From Stenotrophomonas maltophilia (GTDB taxonomy: Bacteria > Pseudomonadota > Gammaproteobacteria > Xanthomonadales > Xanthomonadaceae): 64,000 bases of DNA. The stretch lies in NCBI GenBank assembly GCA_002363385.1, contig DEVL01000003.1, positions 1,186,085-1,250,084 on the forward strand, written 5' to 3'. Within the stretch, counting starts at the first letter, position 1; each line of letters opens with the position of its first letter. The notes beneath the pieces are model-generated. The model did no database searches. It saw nothing but the letters and a program-made list of their open reading frames with translations, and was not told the origin of the DNA. Position numbers and translations under genes: made by a program. Below are positions 36,756 through 45,913 of the stretch, in pieces.

Positions 36756-38267
36756 ATGAGCAAGGAACTTTTGCTGGTAGTGGATGCGGTCGCCAACGAA
36801 AAAGGCGTCCCGCGCGAAGTCATCTTCGATGCCATCGAGGCAGCGTTGGCTTCGGCTGCCAAAAAGCGTTACCCGGAAGAAGAAGTTCTGGCCCGTGTGT
36901 CGATCGACCACAAGGACGGCAACTACGAAACCTTCCGCCGCTGGGAAGTGGTGGCCGATGACGTGGTCATGGAGTCTCCGGACCGCCAGATCCGTCTGAT
37001 GGACGCCATCGATGAAGCCGATGGCGTGGAAGTCGGCGATTTCATCGAAGAGCAGATCGAAAACCCGGACTTCGGCCGTATCGCCGCACAGGCCGCCAAG
37101 CAGGTGATCGTCCAGCGCGTGCGCGAGGCCGAGCGTCAGCAGGTGGTCGATGCGTGGAAGGATCGCGTTGGCGAACTGGTCACCGGTGTGGTCAAGCGCG
37201 CCGAGCGCGGCAACATCTATGTGGACCTGGGTGGCAACGCCGAGGCCTTCATCCCGAAGGACAAGGGCATTCCGCGCGACGTACTGCGCGCTGGCGACCG
37301 CGTGCGCGGCTACCTGGCCGAAGTCCGTTCGGAGCCGCGTGGCCCGCAGCTGTTCATCAGCCGCGCCGCCCCGGAATTCATGATCGAACTGTTCAAGCTC
37401 GAAGTGCCGGAAGTCGGCCAGGGCCTGGTCGAGATCAAGGCCTGTGCACGTGATCCGGGCGACCGCGCCAAGATCGCCGTGCTGGCCCACGATTCGCGTA
37501 CCGATCCGATCGGTGCCTGCATCGGCATGCGCGGTTCGCGCGTGCAGGCCGTGTCCAACGAGCTCAATGGCGAGCGCGTGGACATCGTGCTGTGGAACGA
37601 GAACCCCGCCAACTTCGTCATCAATGCGATGGCGCCGGCGGAAGTGCAGTCGATCATCGTCGATGAAGAAAAGCACTCGATGGACCTGGCCGTGGCGGAA
37701 GAGCGCCTGGCCCAGGCGATCGGCAAGGGCGGCCAGAACGTGCGCCTCGCCAGCCGCCTGACCGGTTGGCAGCTCAATGTGATGACCCAGGACCAGGTGA
37801 CCGCCAAGTCCGAGGCAGAGCAGGGCGTTGCCCGCCAGCTGTTCATGGACAAGCTGGAAGTGGATGAAGAAATCGCCGCCATCCTGGTGACCGAAGGCTT
37901 CAACACCGTGGAAGAAATCGCCTACGTCCCGGTCGGCGAACTGCTGGCCGTGGAAGGCTTCGACGAAGACATCGTCGAAGAGCTGCGTGCCCGTGCCCGC
38001 GATGCGCTGCTCAACGAAGCGCTCGCGGTGGAAGAAGGTCTGGAAGACGGCTCGCCGTCGGAAGACCTGCTCGCCCTGGAAGGCATGGACGAGGCAACTG
38101 CCTACGCCCTGGCCGGTCACGGCGTGCGTACCAGTGAGGACCTGTCGGACCTGGCCGCCGACGAGATCCTCGAGTTCGGCATCGAGGACATGGACCAGGA
38201 GCGCGCCGCCGCCCTGATCCTTGCCGCCCGAGCCGAGGAGATCGCCCGCCTGGAGCGCGGCGAATGA
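36756..38267 (+). CDS. nusA: Transcription termination/antitermination factor NusA
   Basis: NusA binds RNA polymerase and controls pausing, termination and antitermination. The 503-residue product has the N-terminal polymerase-binding domain, an S1 domain (VKRAERGNIYVDLGGNAEAFIP) and two KH domains (IGACIGMRGSRVQAVSNELNGERVDI; AIGKGGQNVRLASRLTGW). Two C-terminal acidic repeats follow (LLAVEGFDEDIVEELRARA; LLALEGMDEATAYALAGHGV). The ATG at 36756 is 4 bases after rimP. The acidic repeats show it is of the E. coli type. Confidence 0.98.
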   Translation: MSKELLLVVDAVANEKGVPREVIFDAIEAALASAAKKRYPEEEVLARVSIDHKDGNYETFRRWEVVADDVVMESPDRQIRLMDAIDEADGVEVGDFIEEQIENPDFGRIAAQAAKQVIVQRVREAERQQVVDAWKDRVGELVTGVVKRAERGNIYVDLGGNAEAFIPKDKGIPRDVLRAGDRVRGYLAEVRSEPRGPQLFISRAAPEFMIELFKLEVPEVGQGLVEIKACARDPGDRAKIAVLAHDSRTDPIGACIGMRGSRVQAVSNELNGERVDIVLWNENPANFVINAMAPAEVQSIIVDEEKHSMDLAVAEERLAQAIGKGGQNVRLASRLTGWQLNVMTQDQVTAKSEAEQGVARQLFMDKLEVDEEIAAILVTEGFNTVEEIAYVPVGELLAVEGFDEDIVEELRARARDALLNEALAVEEGLEDGSPSEDLLALEGMDEATAYALAGHGVRTSEDLSDLAADEILEFGIEDMDQERAAALILAARAEEIARLERGE

Positions 38268-38362
38268 GCCAGCGATGAACAGTGCCCTGACCCGCTCAGG
38301 GCTTAGACTCCGCGCTGCCTTCGCACGTTTCGAGGGAGCGCCAACCAGATCATAGGATCCGA

Positions 38363-41002
38363 ATGTCGCAGCAAACCACCATCCGCAAGCTTGCCGAACT
38401 GGTCAACACCCCGGTCGATAAACTGCTCGTACAACTTGCCGAAGCCGGCATGAAGTTCAGCGGTCCCGACCAGGTCGTGACCAGTACCGAAAAGGTGAAG
38501 CTCCTGGGCTTCCTTCGTCGCTCGCACGGCAAGACCGAGCAGCCCGTCGAGAGCACCGACGAAGCCGCCAAGAAGATCACCCTGAACCGTCGCAAGTTGC
38601 AGGAAGTGACCGTCAGCGCCGGCCGCAGCAAGACCACCGTCAACGTGGAAGTGCGCCAGAAGCGTACCTACATGAAGGACGCCAGCGGCAAGCCGATGAC
38701 CGCGGATGAGGAGCGCGCCGACATCCTGCGCAAGCTGGAGGAATCCCGCCAGCGCAATCTGGACGAGCAGCGCGCACTGGCCGAGAAGGACCGTGCGCGC
38801 GACGAAGAAATCGCCCGCAAGCGTCAGGAAGAAATCGACGCCAAGGAACGTGCCGAAGCCGAGCGCAAGGCGGCCGAAGCCGCTGCTGAAGCGGCCAAGA
38901 ACGCACCGCCGGCCCCGACCCCGGCTGCGGCCAAGCCGTCTGCTGCCGATGCACCGGCCCGCAACGCGCGTCCGGCTGCACCGTCGGCTGCCCGTCCGGC
39001 GCCGCGTTCGGACGATCGCAACTCGAACAACAACAACCGTCCGGGCGCCAAGCGCGACGACGATGGTGGCAACCGTTTCGCCGGTCAGCTGCATCTGTCG
39101 GCCGCCGATCGCGCCCGCCGCGGCAACAACAGCAACTCGCGTGGTCGTCCGACCGGGCGCGTGCAGCACGGCAGCCGCCGTGACAGCAACCAGTCGCGCA
39201 GCGGCGGTGGTGCCCATGGCTTCGAACGTCCGGTCGCTCCGATCGTGCGTGACGTCACCATCGGCGACACCATCACCGTCGCCGATCTGGCCCAGAAGCT
39301 GGCCGTCAAGGGCGGCGATGTGGTCAAGGCGCTGTTCAAGATGGGCGTCATGGCGACCATCACCCAGACCATCGACCACGACACCGCCGCGCTGGTGACC
39401 GAAGAACTCGGCCACAACGTGATCCGTGCCAACACCAACGACGCCGAAGACGCGCTGCTGGCGCTGGCCGGTGGCAACCAGGGCGAGCCGGTGGCACGTC
39501 CGCCGGTGGTCACCATCATGGGCCACGTCGATCACGGCAAGACCTCGCTGCTGGATTACATCCGCCGCACCAAGGTCGCCACGGGCGAAGCCGGTGGCAT
39601 CACCCAGCACATCGGTGCGTACCACGTTGAAACGCCGAAGGGCGTGATCAGCTTCCTGGATACCCCGGGCCACGCGGCGTTTACGTCCATGCGTGCCCGC
39701 GGTGCCAAGCTGACCGACATCGTGGTGCTGGTGGTGGCGGCCGATGACGGCGTCATGCCGCAGACCAAGGAAGCCATCCAGCACGCCCGTTCGGCGGGTG
39801 TGCCGCTGATCGTGGCGATCAACAAGATCGACAAGTCCGGCGCCGATCCGATGCGCGTCAAGAACGAGCTGCTCACCGAGCAGGTCGTCTCCGAAGACTT
39901 CGGCGGTGACGTGCAGATGGTCGAGATCTCGGCCAAGGCCGGTCTGGGCATCGACGACCTGCTGGATGCAATCTCGATCCAGGCCGAACTGCTGGAACTG
40001 AAGGCCGTGGCCGACGGTCGCGCCACCGGCGTGGTCATCGAGTCCTCGCTGGACAAGGGCCGTGGCCCGATCGCCACCGTGCTGGTGCAGCAGGGTTCGC
40101 TGAAGAAGGGCGATTACCTGGTCTGCGGTATCCAGTACGGCCGCGTGCGCGCCCTGTTCGACGAAACCGGCGCACAGCCTGACCAGGCTGGCCCGTCGAT
40201 TCCGGTGCAGGTGCTGGGTCTGTCCGGCGTGCCGGATGCCGGTGATGACTTCGTCGTGGTGGAAGACGAGCGTCTGGCCAAGGACGTCGCGCAGCAGCGC
40301 GAAACCAAGCGCCGTGAATCGCGCCTGGTGCAGTCGGCCGGCAGCCGCATGGAAGACATCATGGCGACCCTGGGCAAGGGCGATGGCCAGCAGGTGCTGA
40401 ACCTGGTGATCAAGGCCGACGTGCAGGGTTCGGTGCAGGCGCTGAGCCAGGCACTGGTCGCGCTGTCCAACGACGACATCCGCATCAACGTGATCCACTC
40501 CGGCGTGGGTGGCATCACCGAGTCGGACGCCAACTCGGCGGTTGCCTCCAAGGCCACCGTGATCGGCTTCAACGTGCGTGCCGACGCCTCCGCGCGTCGC
40601 ATCATCGAGTCCAACGGTGTGGATCTGCGTTACTTCTCGATCATCTATGACGTGATCGATCAGGTGAAGCAGGTGGCCTCCGGTCTGCTCGGCGTGGAAA
40701 TCCGCGAAGAGATCATCGGTATCGCGCAGGTCCGCGATGTGTTCCGCAGCTCGAAGTTCGGTGCGGTCGCAGGCTGCATGATCATCGAAGGTACGGTGAA
40801 GCGCAGCAAGCCGATCCGCGTCCTGCGCGACAGCGTCGTGGTCTTCGAAGGCGAGCTGGAATCGCTGCGTCGCTTCAAGGAAAACGTCGAGGAAGTCCGC
40901 AACGGTACCGAATGCGGTATTGGCGTGAAGGCGTACAACGACGTCAAGCCGGGTGACCAGATCGAGTGCTTCGAGCGTATCGAAGTGCCGCGCACCCTGT
41001 AA
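38363..41002 (+). CDS. infB: Translation initiation factor IF-2
   Basis: IF-2 is a GTPase that brings fMet-tRNA to the 30S subunit. The 879-residue product has an N-terminal IF2_N domain, a long Ala/Glu/Arg-rich linker (about residues 110-290), and the G domain. The P-loop GHVDHGKT lies at about 387-394, followed by DTPGHAAF and NKID. The beta-barrel and C-terminal fMet-tRNA-binding domains close the protein. It is adjacent to two initiator tRNA genes and to infC further right. Confidence 0.98.
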   Translation: MSQQTTIRKLAELVNTPVDKLLVQLAEAGMKFSGPDQVVTSTEKVKLLGFLRRSHGKTEQPVESTDEAAKKITLNRRKLQEVTVSAGRSKTTVNVEVRQKRTYMKDASGKPMTADEERADILRKLEESRQRNLDEQRALAEKDRARDEEIARKRQEEIDAKERAEAERKAAEAAAEAAKNAPPAPTPAAAKPSAADAPARNARPAAPSAARPAPRSDDRNSNNNNRPGAKRDDDGGNRFAGQLHLSAADRARRGNNSNSRGRPTGRVQHGSRRDSNQSRSGGGAHGFERPVAPIVRDVTIGDTITVADLAQKLAVKGGDVVKALFKMGVMATITQTIDHDTAALVTEELGHNVIRANTNDAEDALLALAGGNQGEPVARPPVVTIMGHVDHGKTSLLDYIRRTKVATGEAGGITQHIGAYHVETPKGVISFLDTPGHAAFTSMRARGAKLTDIVVLVVAADDGVMPQTKEAIQHARSAGVPLIVAINKIDKSGADPMRVKNELLTEQVVSEDFGGDVQMVEISAKAGLGIDDLLDAISIQAELLELKAVADGRATGVVIESSLDKGRGPIATVLVQQGSLKKGDYLVCGIQYGRVRALFDETGAQPDQAGPSIPVQVLGLSGVPDAGDDFVVVEDERLAKDVAQQRETKRRESRLVQSAGSRMEDIMATLGKGDGQQVLNLVIKADVQGSVQALSQALVALSNDDIRINVIHSGVGGITESDANSAVASKATVIGFNVRADASARRIIESNGVDLRYFSIIYDVIDQVKQVASGLLGVEIREEIIGIAQVRDVFRSSKFGAVAGCMIIEGTVKRSKPIRVLRDSVVVFEGELESLRRFKENVEEVRNGTECGIGVKAYNDVKPGDQIECFERIEVPRTL

Positions 41003-41077
41003 TGTTCCAGGCCGGGCCGCTTCATGCGGTCCGGCTTCTTCGCTTACGCATCACCCTTCAAGACGAGTCCGCCTACC

Positions 41078-41500
41078 GTGCCAAAGACCTTCCATCGAAC
41101 CGACCGTGTTTCCGCCCAGATCCGCCGCGAACTGGGGACGCTCGTGCACAACGCCGTGCGTGTACACGGCCTGCCTTCGGTGAGCGTCTCCGACGTGGAA
41201 ATCACCCGTGACATGGCGCATGCCAAGATTTTCGTCACCGCGCTGATGCCCGAACGTTCGGTGGAGGCCATGAAAGGCCTGAAGGAATTGGCCTGGGAGC
41301 TGCGGATGGAGCTGGCGCGTGCGATGAAGCTGCGCCACGTGCCCGAGCTGCACTTCCACTACGATGATTCGGTGGATCGCGGCGAGCGCATCGACAACAT
41401 CCTGCGTGATCTGCCCGATACGCTGGCGGCAGAGAAAAGCCGGCAGGGCGATGACGACGACGAAGGCGAAGACGCCGACGAAGGCGACAAGAAAGCCTGA
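41078..41500 (+). CDS. rbfA: 30S ribosome-binding factor RbfA
   Basis: RbfA is a KH-fold factor needed for late 16S rRNA 5'-end maturation. The 140-residue product has FHRTDRVSAQIRRELGTLVH, the VSDVEITRDMAHAKIFVTAL strand and the RHVPELHFHYDDSVDRGERID segment. The tail is strongly acidic (DDDDEGEDADEGD). I chose the GTG at 41078 for conservation. A small hairpin lies between it and truB. Confidence 0.95.
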   Translation: MPKTFHRTDRVSAQIRRELGTLVHNAVRVHGLPSVSVSDVEITRDMAHAKIFVTALMPERSVEAMKGLKELAWELRMELARAMKLRHVPELHFHYDDSVDRGERIDNILRDLPDTLAAEKSRQGDDDDEGEDADEGDKKA

Positions 41501-41506
41501 TGGACC

Positions 41507-41526
41507 AACAGCCCGAAAGGGCTGTT
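41507..41526 (+). terminator. Hairpin between rbfA and truB
   Basis: AACAGCCC-GAAA-GGGCTGTT gives a perfect 8-bp stem followed by GTCTTA, just after the rbfA stop. It is a weak terminator at most, perhaps a processing site. Confidence 0.5.
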
Positions 41527-41618
41527 GTCTTATGGGGTGGGGCCTGTCGCAGTGCGACCGCTCCGCCGGAGGCCGGATTGACCGGCAGCGCCACACGGCG
41601 CCGTTTTGAATTGAATGC

Positions 41619-42530
41619 ATGGCACCCCGAATTTCATTCCGCCGCCTGGATGGCATCCTGCTGCTGGACAAGCCGACCGGCATGAGCTCCAACGCAGCCC
41701 TGCAGGTGGCCCGCCGCCTGTACCGCGCCGAGAAGGGGGGCCATACCGGCAGCCTGGATCCGCTGGCCACCGGTCTGCTGCCCCTGTGCTTCGGTGAAGC
41801 GACCAAGATCGCGGGCCTGCTGCTCGGCTCGGCCAAGGCGTATGACGCCGAGGTGGTGCTGGGCCAGACCACCGATACCGATGATTCCGATGGCACCGTG
41901 CTGCGCGAGCGGCCGGTCCCGGCCATCAGTGCGGCCGCACTGGAGGCGGCGCTGGCACCGCTACGCGGTCGCATCCGCCAGCGCGCCCCGATCTACTCCG
42001 CGCTCAAGCAGGGCGGCGAGCCGCTGTACCTGAAGGCGCGCCGTGGCGAGGCGATCGAGGCACCGGAGCGCGATGTCGAGGTGCATGCGCTGGAGGTGCT
42101 GGCGCAGCAGGCGACCCGGTTGTCGCTGCGGGTGACCTGCGGTTCAGGCACCTACATCCGCAGCCTGGCCCGCGATCTGGGCGAGACACTGGGCTGTGGC
42201 GCCCATATCGCCGGCCTGCGTCGGCTGTGGGTGGACCCCTTCCGTGAGGTGCCGATGGTCACCCTGGACACCCTGCGCGCTTTGGCCGAGCAGGGCGATG
42301 AGGCCGGCATGGAGGCCCTGTTGCTGCCGCTGGACGCAGGTCTGGCCCATTACCCCCGGGTGACGCTGGACGACGAGCAGACCCCTCGCTTCCGCGTGGG
42401 GCAGCGGATCCGCGACGCCAGCTGGCCGCAGGGTGGGGTGGTGGTCTTCGGCCCCGGGGAGGCGATCCAGGGCCTGGGCCAGGTCGACGAGACCGGTCTG
42501 CTGGCCCCGCAGCGCCTGTTCAACCTCTGA
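41619..42530 (+). CDS. truB: tRNA pseudouridine(55) synthase TruB
   Basis: TruB makes pseudouridine 55 in the T-loop of elongator tRNAs. The 303-residue product has the catalytic Asp at residue 47 in GGHTGSLDPLATGLLP, plus LLLDKPTGMSS near the start and the motif CGSGTYIRSLARDLG. The C-terminal PUA-like region (PRVTLDDEQTPRFRVGQ) is present. It stands between rbfA and rpsO as usual. Confidence 0.97.
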   Translation: MAPRISFRRLDGILLLDKPTGMSSNAALQVARRLYRAEKGGHTGSLDPLATGLLPLCFGEATKIAGLLLGSAKAYDAEVVLGQTTDTDDSDGTVLRERPVPAISAAALEAALAPLRGRIRQRAPIYSALKQGGEPLYLKARRGEAIEAPERDVEVHALEVLAQQATRLSLRVTCGSGTYIRSLARDLGETLGCGAHIAGLRRLWVDPFREVPMVTLDTLRALAEQGDEAGMEALLLPLDAGLAHYPRVTLDDEQTPRFRVGQRIRDASWPQGGVVVFGPGEAIQGLGQVDETGLLAPQRLFNL

Positions 42531-42560
42531 CCGACCCGGCCGGGCATCACACCCCGGTCC

Positions 42561-42589
42561 TTGTTCCGGAGGGCCGCTGACGTTACAAT
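42561..42589 (+). promoter_or_regulatory. Sigma70 promoter of rpsO
   Basis: TTGTTC and TACAAT are separated by 17 bases. They are followed by a leader of about 105 bases before the rpsO ATG. A separate rpsO-pnp promoter is known in E. coli, in the same position. Confidence 0.7.
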
Positions 42590-42704
42590 TCCGCGGCCTT
42601 TTCAGGCTTCCCGCGTTCTGCGGGTTCATCCTTTCGTTCACGGCGAGTCGCGCGGTACGTCAATGGGACGTTTCTGCGGGCCACGCATCCAAGAGAAAAC
42701 AGAT

Positions 42705-42965
42705 ATGTCGATCGACACCCAGAAGGTCATTGAAGACAACAAGCGCAGCGCCGCTGACACCGGCTCCCCGGAAGTCCAGGTCGCTCTGCTGACCGCCCGC
42801 ATCGAGCTGCTGACCGGCCACTTCAAGACCCACAAGAAGGATCACCACAGCCGTCGTGGTCTGCTGCAGATGGTCAACCGTCGCCGCAGCCTGCTCGACT
42901 ACCTGAAGAAGAAAGACGCTCCGCGTTACAAGGCCCTGATCGAAAAGCTCGGCCTGCGTCGCTAA
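42705..42965 (+). CDS. rpsO: 30S ribosomal protein S15
   Basis: S15 is a primary 16S rRNA-binding protein of the 30S platform. The 86-residue product has the standard DTGSPEVQVALLTARIELLT, DHHSRRGLL and NRRRSLLDYLKKKD segments. I chose the ATG at 42705 for family length; the frame is open further upstream. The leader could carry S15 autoregulation, as in E. coli. Confidence 0.98.
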   Translation: MSIDTQKVIEDNKRSAADTGSPEVQVALLTARIELLTGHFKTHKKDHHSRRGLLQMVNRRRSLLDYLKKKDAPRYKALIEKLGLRR

Positions 42966-42978
42966 GCACGAACCCCCA

Positions 42979-43011
42979 CCGCGGCGCAGGAATGCGCCGC
43001 GGTTTTGTTTT
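42979..43011 (+). terminator. Intrinsic terminator between rpsO and pnp
   Basis: CCGCGGCGC-AGGAAT-GCGCCGCGG forms a 9-bp stem followed by TTTTGTTTT. In E. coli the rpsO-pnp interval has a partial terminator and RNase III site, so some read-through to pnp is expected. Confidence 0.9.
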
Positions 43012-43112
43012 GGCAGTACCGCATCAAACGTATGGGCCGGACAACCGGTCACCCGTCGGCGGCAAGGGTCGCCCGCGGTCCATTGAAGAAAGCATCATCC
43101 AAGGAAACCCCC

Positions 43113-45224
43113 GTGGCAAAAATCACCAAAACCTTCCAGTACGGCAAGCACACCGTCACGCTTGAAACCGGCGAAATCGCCCGTCAGGCCGGCGGTGCCG
43201 TCATCGTCAAGTTCGACGACACCGTGCTGCTGGTCTCCGCCGTTGCCGCCAAGAGCGCGCGTGAGGGCCAGGACTTCTTCCCCCTGACCTGCGACTATCA
43301 GGAGAAGTTCTACGCAGGTGGCCGTATCCCGGGCGGTTTCTTCAAGCGCGAAGGCCGCGCGACCGAAAAAGAGACGCTGATTTCGCGCCTGATCGATCGC
43401 CCGATCCGTCCGCTGTTCCCGGAAGACTACAAGAACGAAGTTCAGATCATCGCCACGGTGATGTCGCTGAACCCGGACATCGATGGCGACATCGCTGCCC
43501 TGATCGGCGCCTCGGCTGCGCTGTCGCTGGCCGGCACCCCGTTCAAGGGTCCGATCGCCGCCGCCAAGGTGGGTTACAAGAACGGTGAGTACATCCTCAA
43601 CCCGACCGTGACCGAACTGAAGGATTCGGAGCTGGAACTGGTTGTCGCCGGTACCGCCAACGCCGTGCTGATGGTGGAATCCGAAGCCGCGCTGCTGTCC
43701 GAAGACGTGATGCTGGGCGCTGTGACCTTCGGTCACCGCGAGATGCAGAAGGTCATCAACGCGATCAACGAGCTGACCGTGGAAGCCGGCACCAAGCCGT
43801 CGACCTGGGAAGCCCCGGCCAAGAACACCGCGCTGATCAGCGCCCTGCAGGAAGCCATCGGCCCGCGTCTGGGCGAAGCCTTCCAGGTGCGCGACAAGCT
43901 GCAGCGCCGTGACGCCATCTCGGCGATCAAGAAGGACGTGACCGAGTCGCTGGCTGGCCGTGTGGCCGCTGACGGCTGGAACCCGGCCGAGCTGTCGAAG
44001 GAATTCGGCGAGCTGGAATACAGCACCATGCGCAACTCGGTGCTGGACACCAAGGTCCGCATCGACGGCCGTGCGCTGGACACCGTCCGCCCGATCTCGG
44101 TGAAGACCGGCATCCTGCCGCGTACCCACGGCTCCTCGCTGTTCACCCGCGGTGAAACGCAGGCCATCGTGACCATCACCCTGGGCACCGCCCGTGATGG
44201 CCAGGTCATCGATGCCGTCGCCGGTGAGTACAAGGAAAACTTCCTCTTCCATTACAACTTCCCCCCCTACTCGGTGGGTGAGACCGGCCGCATGATGGGC
44301 CCGAAGCGTCGCGAAATCGGTCACGGCCGCCTCGCCAAGCGCGGCGTGCTGGCAGTGATGCCGTCGCTGGAAGCCTTCCCGTACACCATCCGCGTGGTCT
44401 CGGAAATCACCGAATCCAACGGCTCCTCGTCGATGGCCTCGGTCTGCGGTTCCTCGCTGGCCCTGATGGACGCCGGCGTGCCGGTCAAGTCGCCGGTGGC
44501 CGGTATTGCCATGGGTCTGGTCAAGGAAGGCGATCGCTTCGTCGTTCTGTCCGACATCCTGGGTGACGAAGATCACCTGGGCGACATGGACTTCAAGGTC
44601 GCTGGTACCGCTGAGGGCATCTCCGCCCTGCAGATGGACATCAAGATCGAAGGCATCACCGAAGAGATCATGAAGCAGGCACTGCAGCAGGCCAAGGCTG
44701 GCCGTCTGCACATCCTGGGTGAAATGGCCCACGGCCTGACCGCCCCGCGCGAAGAGCTGTCGGACTACGCGCCGCGCCTGCTGACCATCAAGATCCACCC
44801 GGACAAGATCCGCGAAGTGATCGGCAAGGGTGGTTCCACCATCCAGGCCATCACCAAGGAAACCGGCACCCAGATCGACATCCAGGATGACGGCACCATC
44901 GTCATCGCCTCGGTCAATGCCATCGCTGCGCAGGCTGCCAAGGCCCGCATCGAGCAGATCACCTCGGATGTCGAGCCGGGCCGCATCTACGAAGGCAAGG
45001 TCGCCAAGATCATGGACTTCGGTGCGTTCGTCACGATCCTGCCGGGCAAGGACGGTCTGGTCCACGTGTCGCAGATCTCCAGCGACCGCGTCGAGAAGGT
45101 CGGCGACGTGCTGAAGGAAGGCGATGTGGTCAAGGTCAAGGTTCTGGAAGTCGACAAGCAGGGCCGTATCCGCCTGTCGATGAAGGCCGTCGAAGAAGGC
45201 GAAGGCGCCCCCGCCGCCGAGTAA
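43113..45224 (+). CDS. pnp: Polyribonucleotide nucleotidyltransferase (PNPase)
   Basis: PNPase is a phosphorolytic 3'-5' exoribonuclease and degradosome component. The 703-residue product has two RNase PH domains (the first from the N-terminus, the second including FLFHYNFPPYSVGE and GRREIGHGRLAKRG-like sequence). A KH domain (IREVIGKGGSTIQAITKET) and a C-terminal S1 domain (YEGKVAKIMDFGAFVTILPG) follow. I chose the GTG at 43113 for family start. It has its own terminator downstream. Confidence 0.98.
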   Translation: MAKITKTFQYGKHTVTLETGEIARQAGGAVIVKFDDTVLLVSAVAAKSAREGQDFFPLTCDYQEKFYAGGRIPGGFFKREGRATEKETLISRLIDRPIRPLFPEDYKNEVQIIATVMSLNPDIDGDIAALIGASAALSLAGTPFKGPIAAAKVGYKNGEYILNPTVTELKDSELELVVAGTANAVLMVESEAALLSEDVMLGAVTFGHREMQKVINAINELTVEAGTKPSTWEAPAKNTALISALQEAIGPRLGEAFQVRDKLQRRDAISAIKKDVTESLAGRVAADGWNPAELSKEFGELEYSTMRNSVLDTKVRIDGRALDTVRPISVKTGILPRTHGSSLFTRGETQAIVTITLGTARDGQVIDAVAGEYKENFLFHYNFPPYSVGETGRMMGPKRREIGHGRLAKRGVLAVMPSLEAFPYTIRVVSEITESNGSSSMASVCGSSLALMDAGVPVKSPVAGIAMGLVKEGDRFVVLSDILGDEDHLGDMDFKVAGTAEGISALQMDIKIEGITEEIMKQALQQAKAGRLHILGEMAHGLTAPREELSDYAPRLLTIKIHPDKIREVIGKGGSTIQAITKETGTQIDIQDDGTIVIASVNAIAAQAAKARIEQITSDVEPGRIYEGKVAKIMDFGAFVTILPGKDGLVHVSQISSDRVEKVGDVLKEGDVVKVKVLEVDKQGRIRLSMKAVEEGEGAPAAE

Positions 45225-45244
45225 TCGGCCCACGCCGATCTCGC

Positions 45245-45275
45245 GGTAGGTGAGGACCGTCGGTTCTCACGCCAC
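45245..45275 (+). repeat. SMAG-like palindrome after pnp
   Basis: GTAG is followed by GTGAGGACC-GTC-GGTTCTCAC, matching the layout of the copy at 8508 (GTAG head, 9-bp stem, 3-base loop). Confidence 0.65.
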
Positions 45276-45284
45276 GCAGACAAG

Positions 45285-45312
45285 AAAAAGCGGGCTTCGG
45301 CCCGCTTTTTTT
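45285..45312. terminator. Bidirectional intrinsic terminator after pnp
   Basis: AAAAAGCGGGC-TTCG-GCCCGCTTTTTTT has an 11-bp stem, a TTCG tetraloop and A and T runs on both sides. It serves pnp and the convergent VOC gene. Confidence 0.93.
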
Positions 45313-45394
45313 GTGCGCGCGTTTCAGGTGCGCGGCGCGTATCGGCGGCGTAGCACCATGCCCTGCATGGCTGCCGCTGGCCAACTCGGTCGCG

Positions 45395-45787
45395 CTAGGC
45401 CAGGTAACGCGATACTTCGATCAGATTCCGGTCCAGATCGCGGAAATACACCGACAGGATCGGTCCGGTCGCACCAGTCCGCTGCACCGGCCCTTCTTCC
45501 ACAGTCACGCCCTGCGCCTGCAGATGCGCCAGAATCTCGTCCATGGTTGCGTAGGTGATCAGGCACAGGTCCGCCGAGCCGGGCGTGGGGTACTCGGCCC
45601 TGGGCTCGAACTCGCGCCCGTGTGCATGCAGGTTGATCTTCTGCAGCCCGAACCGCAGCGCCTTGCGGCCTTCGCCGAAGGTCTCCACCTCCATGCCCAG
45701 CACGCGCTGATAGAACGCACAGGTCGCGGCGACATCCGCCACGGTCAGGACCAGGTGGTCCAATCGGTCGATATGCAGGTCGGTCAT
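45395..45787 (-). CDS. VOC family (glyoxalase-like) protein
   Basis: This 130-residue single VOC domain starts IDRLDHLVLTVADVAATCAFYQRVLGMEV. It includes KINLHAHGREFEP and ends in SVYFRDLDRNLIEVSRY. The His and Glu positions at DHLVLTV, INLHAH and NLIEVS match the metal ligands of FosA/virulence-protein-like VOC enzymes. The substrate is unknown; fosfomycin resistance or glyoxalase activity cannot be claimed from sequence alone. I chose the ATG at 45787 because the longer upstream frame is antisense to the next gene. It is transcribed away from the winged-helix gene. Confidence 0.88.
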   Translation of the reverse strand: MTDLHIDRLDHLVLTVADVAATCAFYQRVLGMEVETFGEGRKALRFGLQKINLHAHGREFEPRAEYPTPGSADLCLITYATMDEILAHLQAQGVTVEEGPVQRTGATGPILSVYFRDLDRNLIEVSRYLA

Positions 45788-45913
45788 CGGTGTCACGCAG
45801 CAGGCAGGGAGAGCGGTTGAACTGTACGGCCGGGCGCGCAAGCCGCAGGTGAACATCTGACGCTGTAGGGCCTGCCATCGAGCGCCTCCTGCCGCGCCTG
45901 TGCGCAGTGCCCT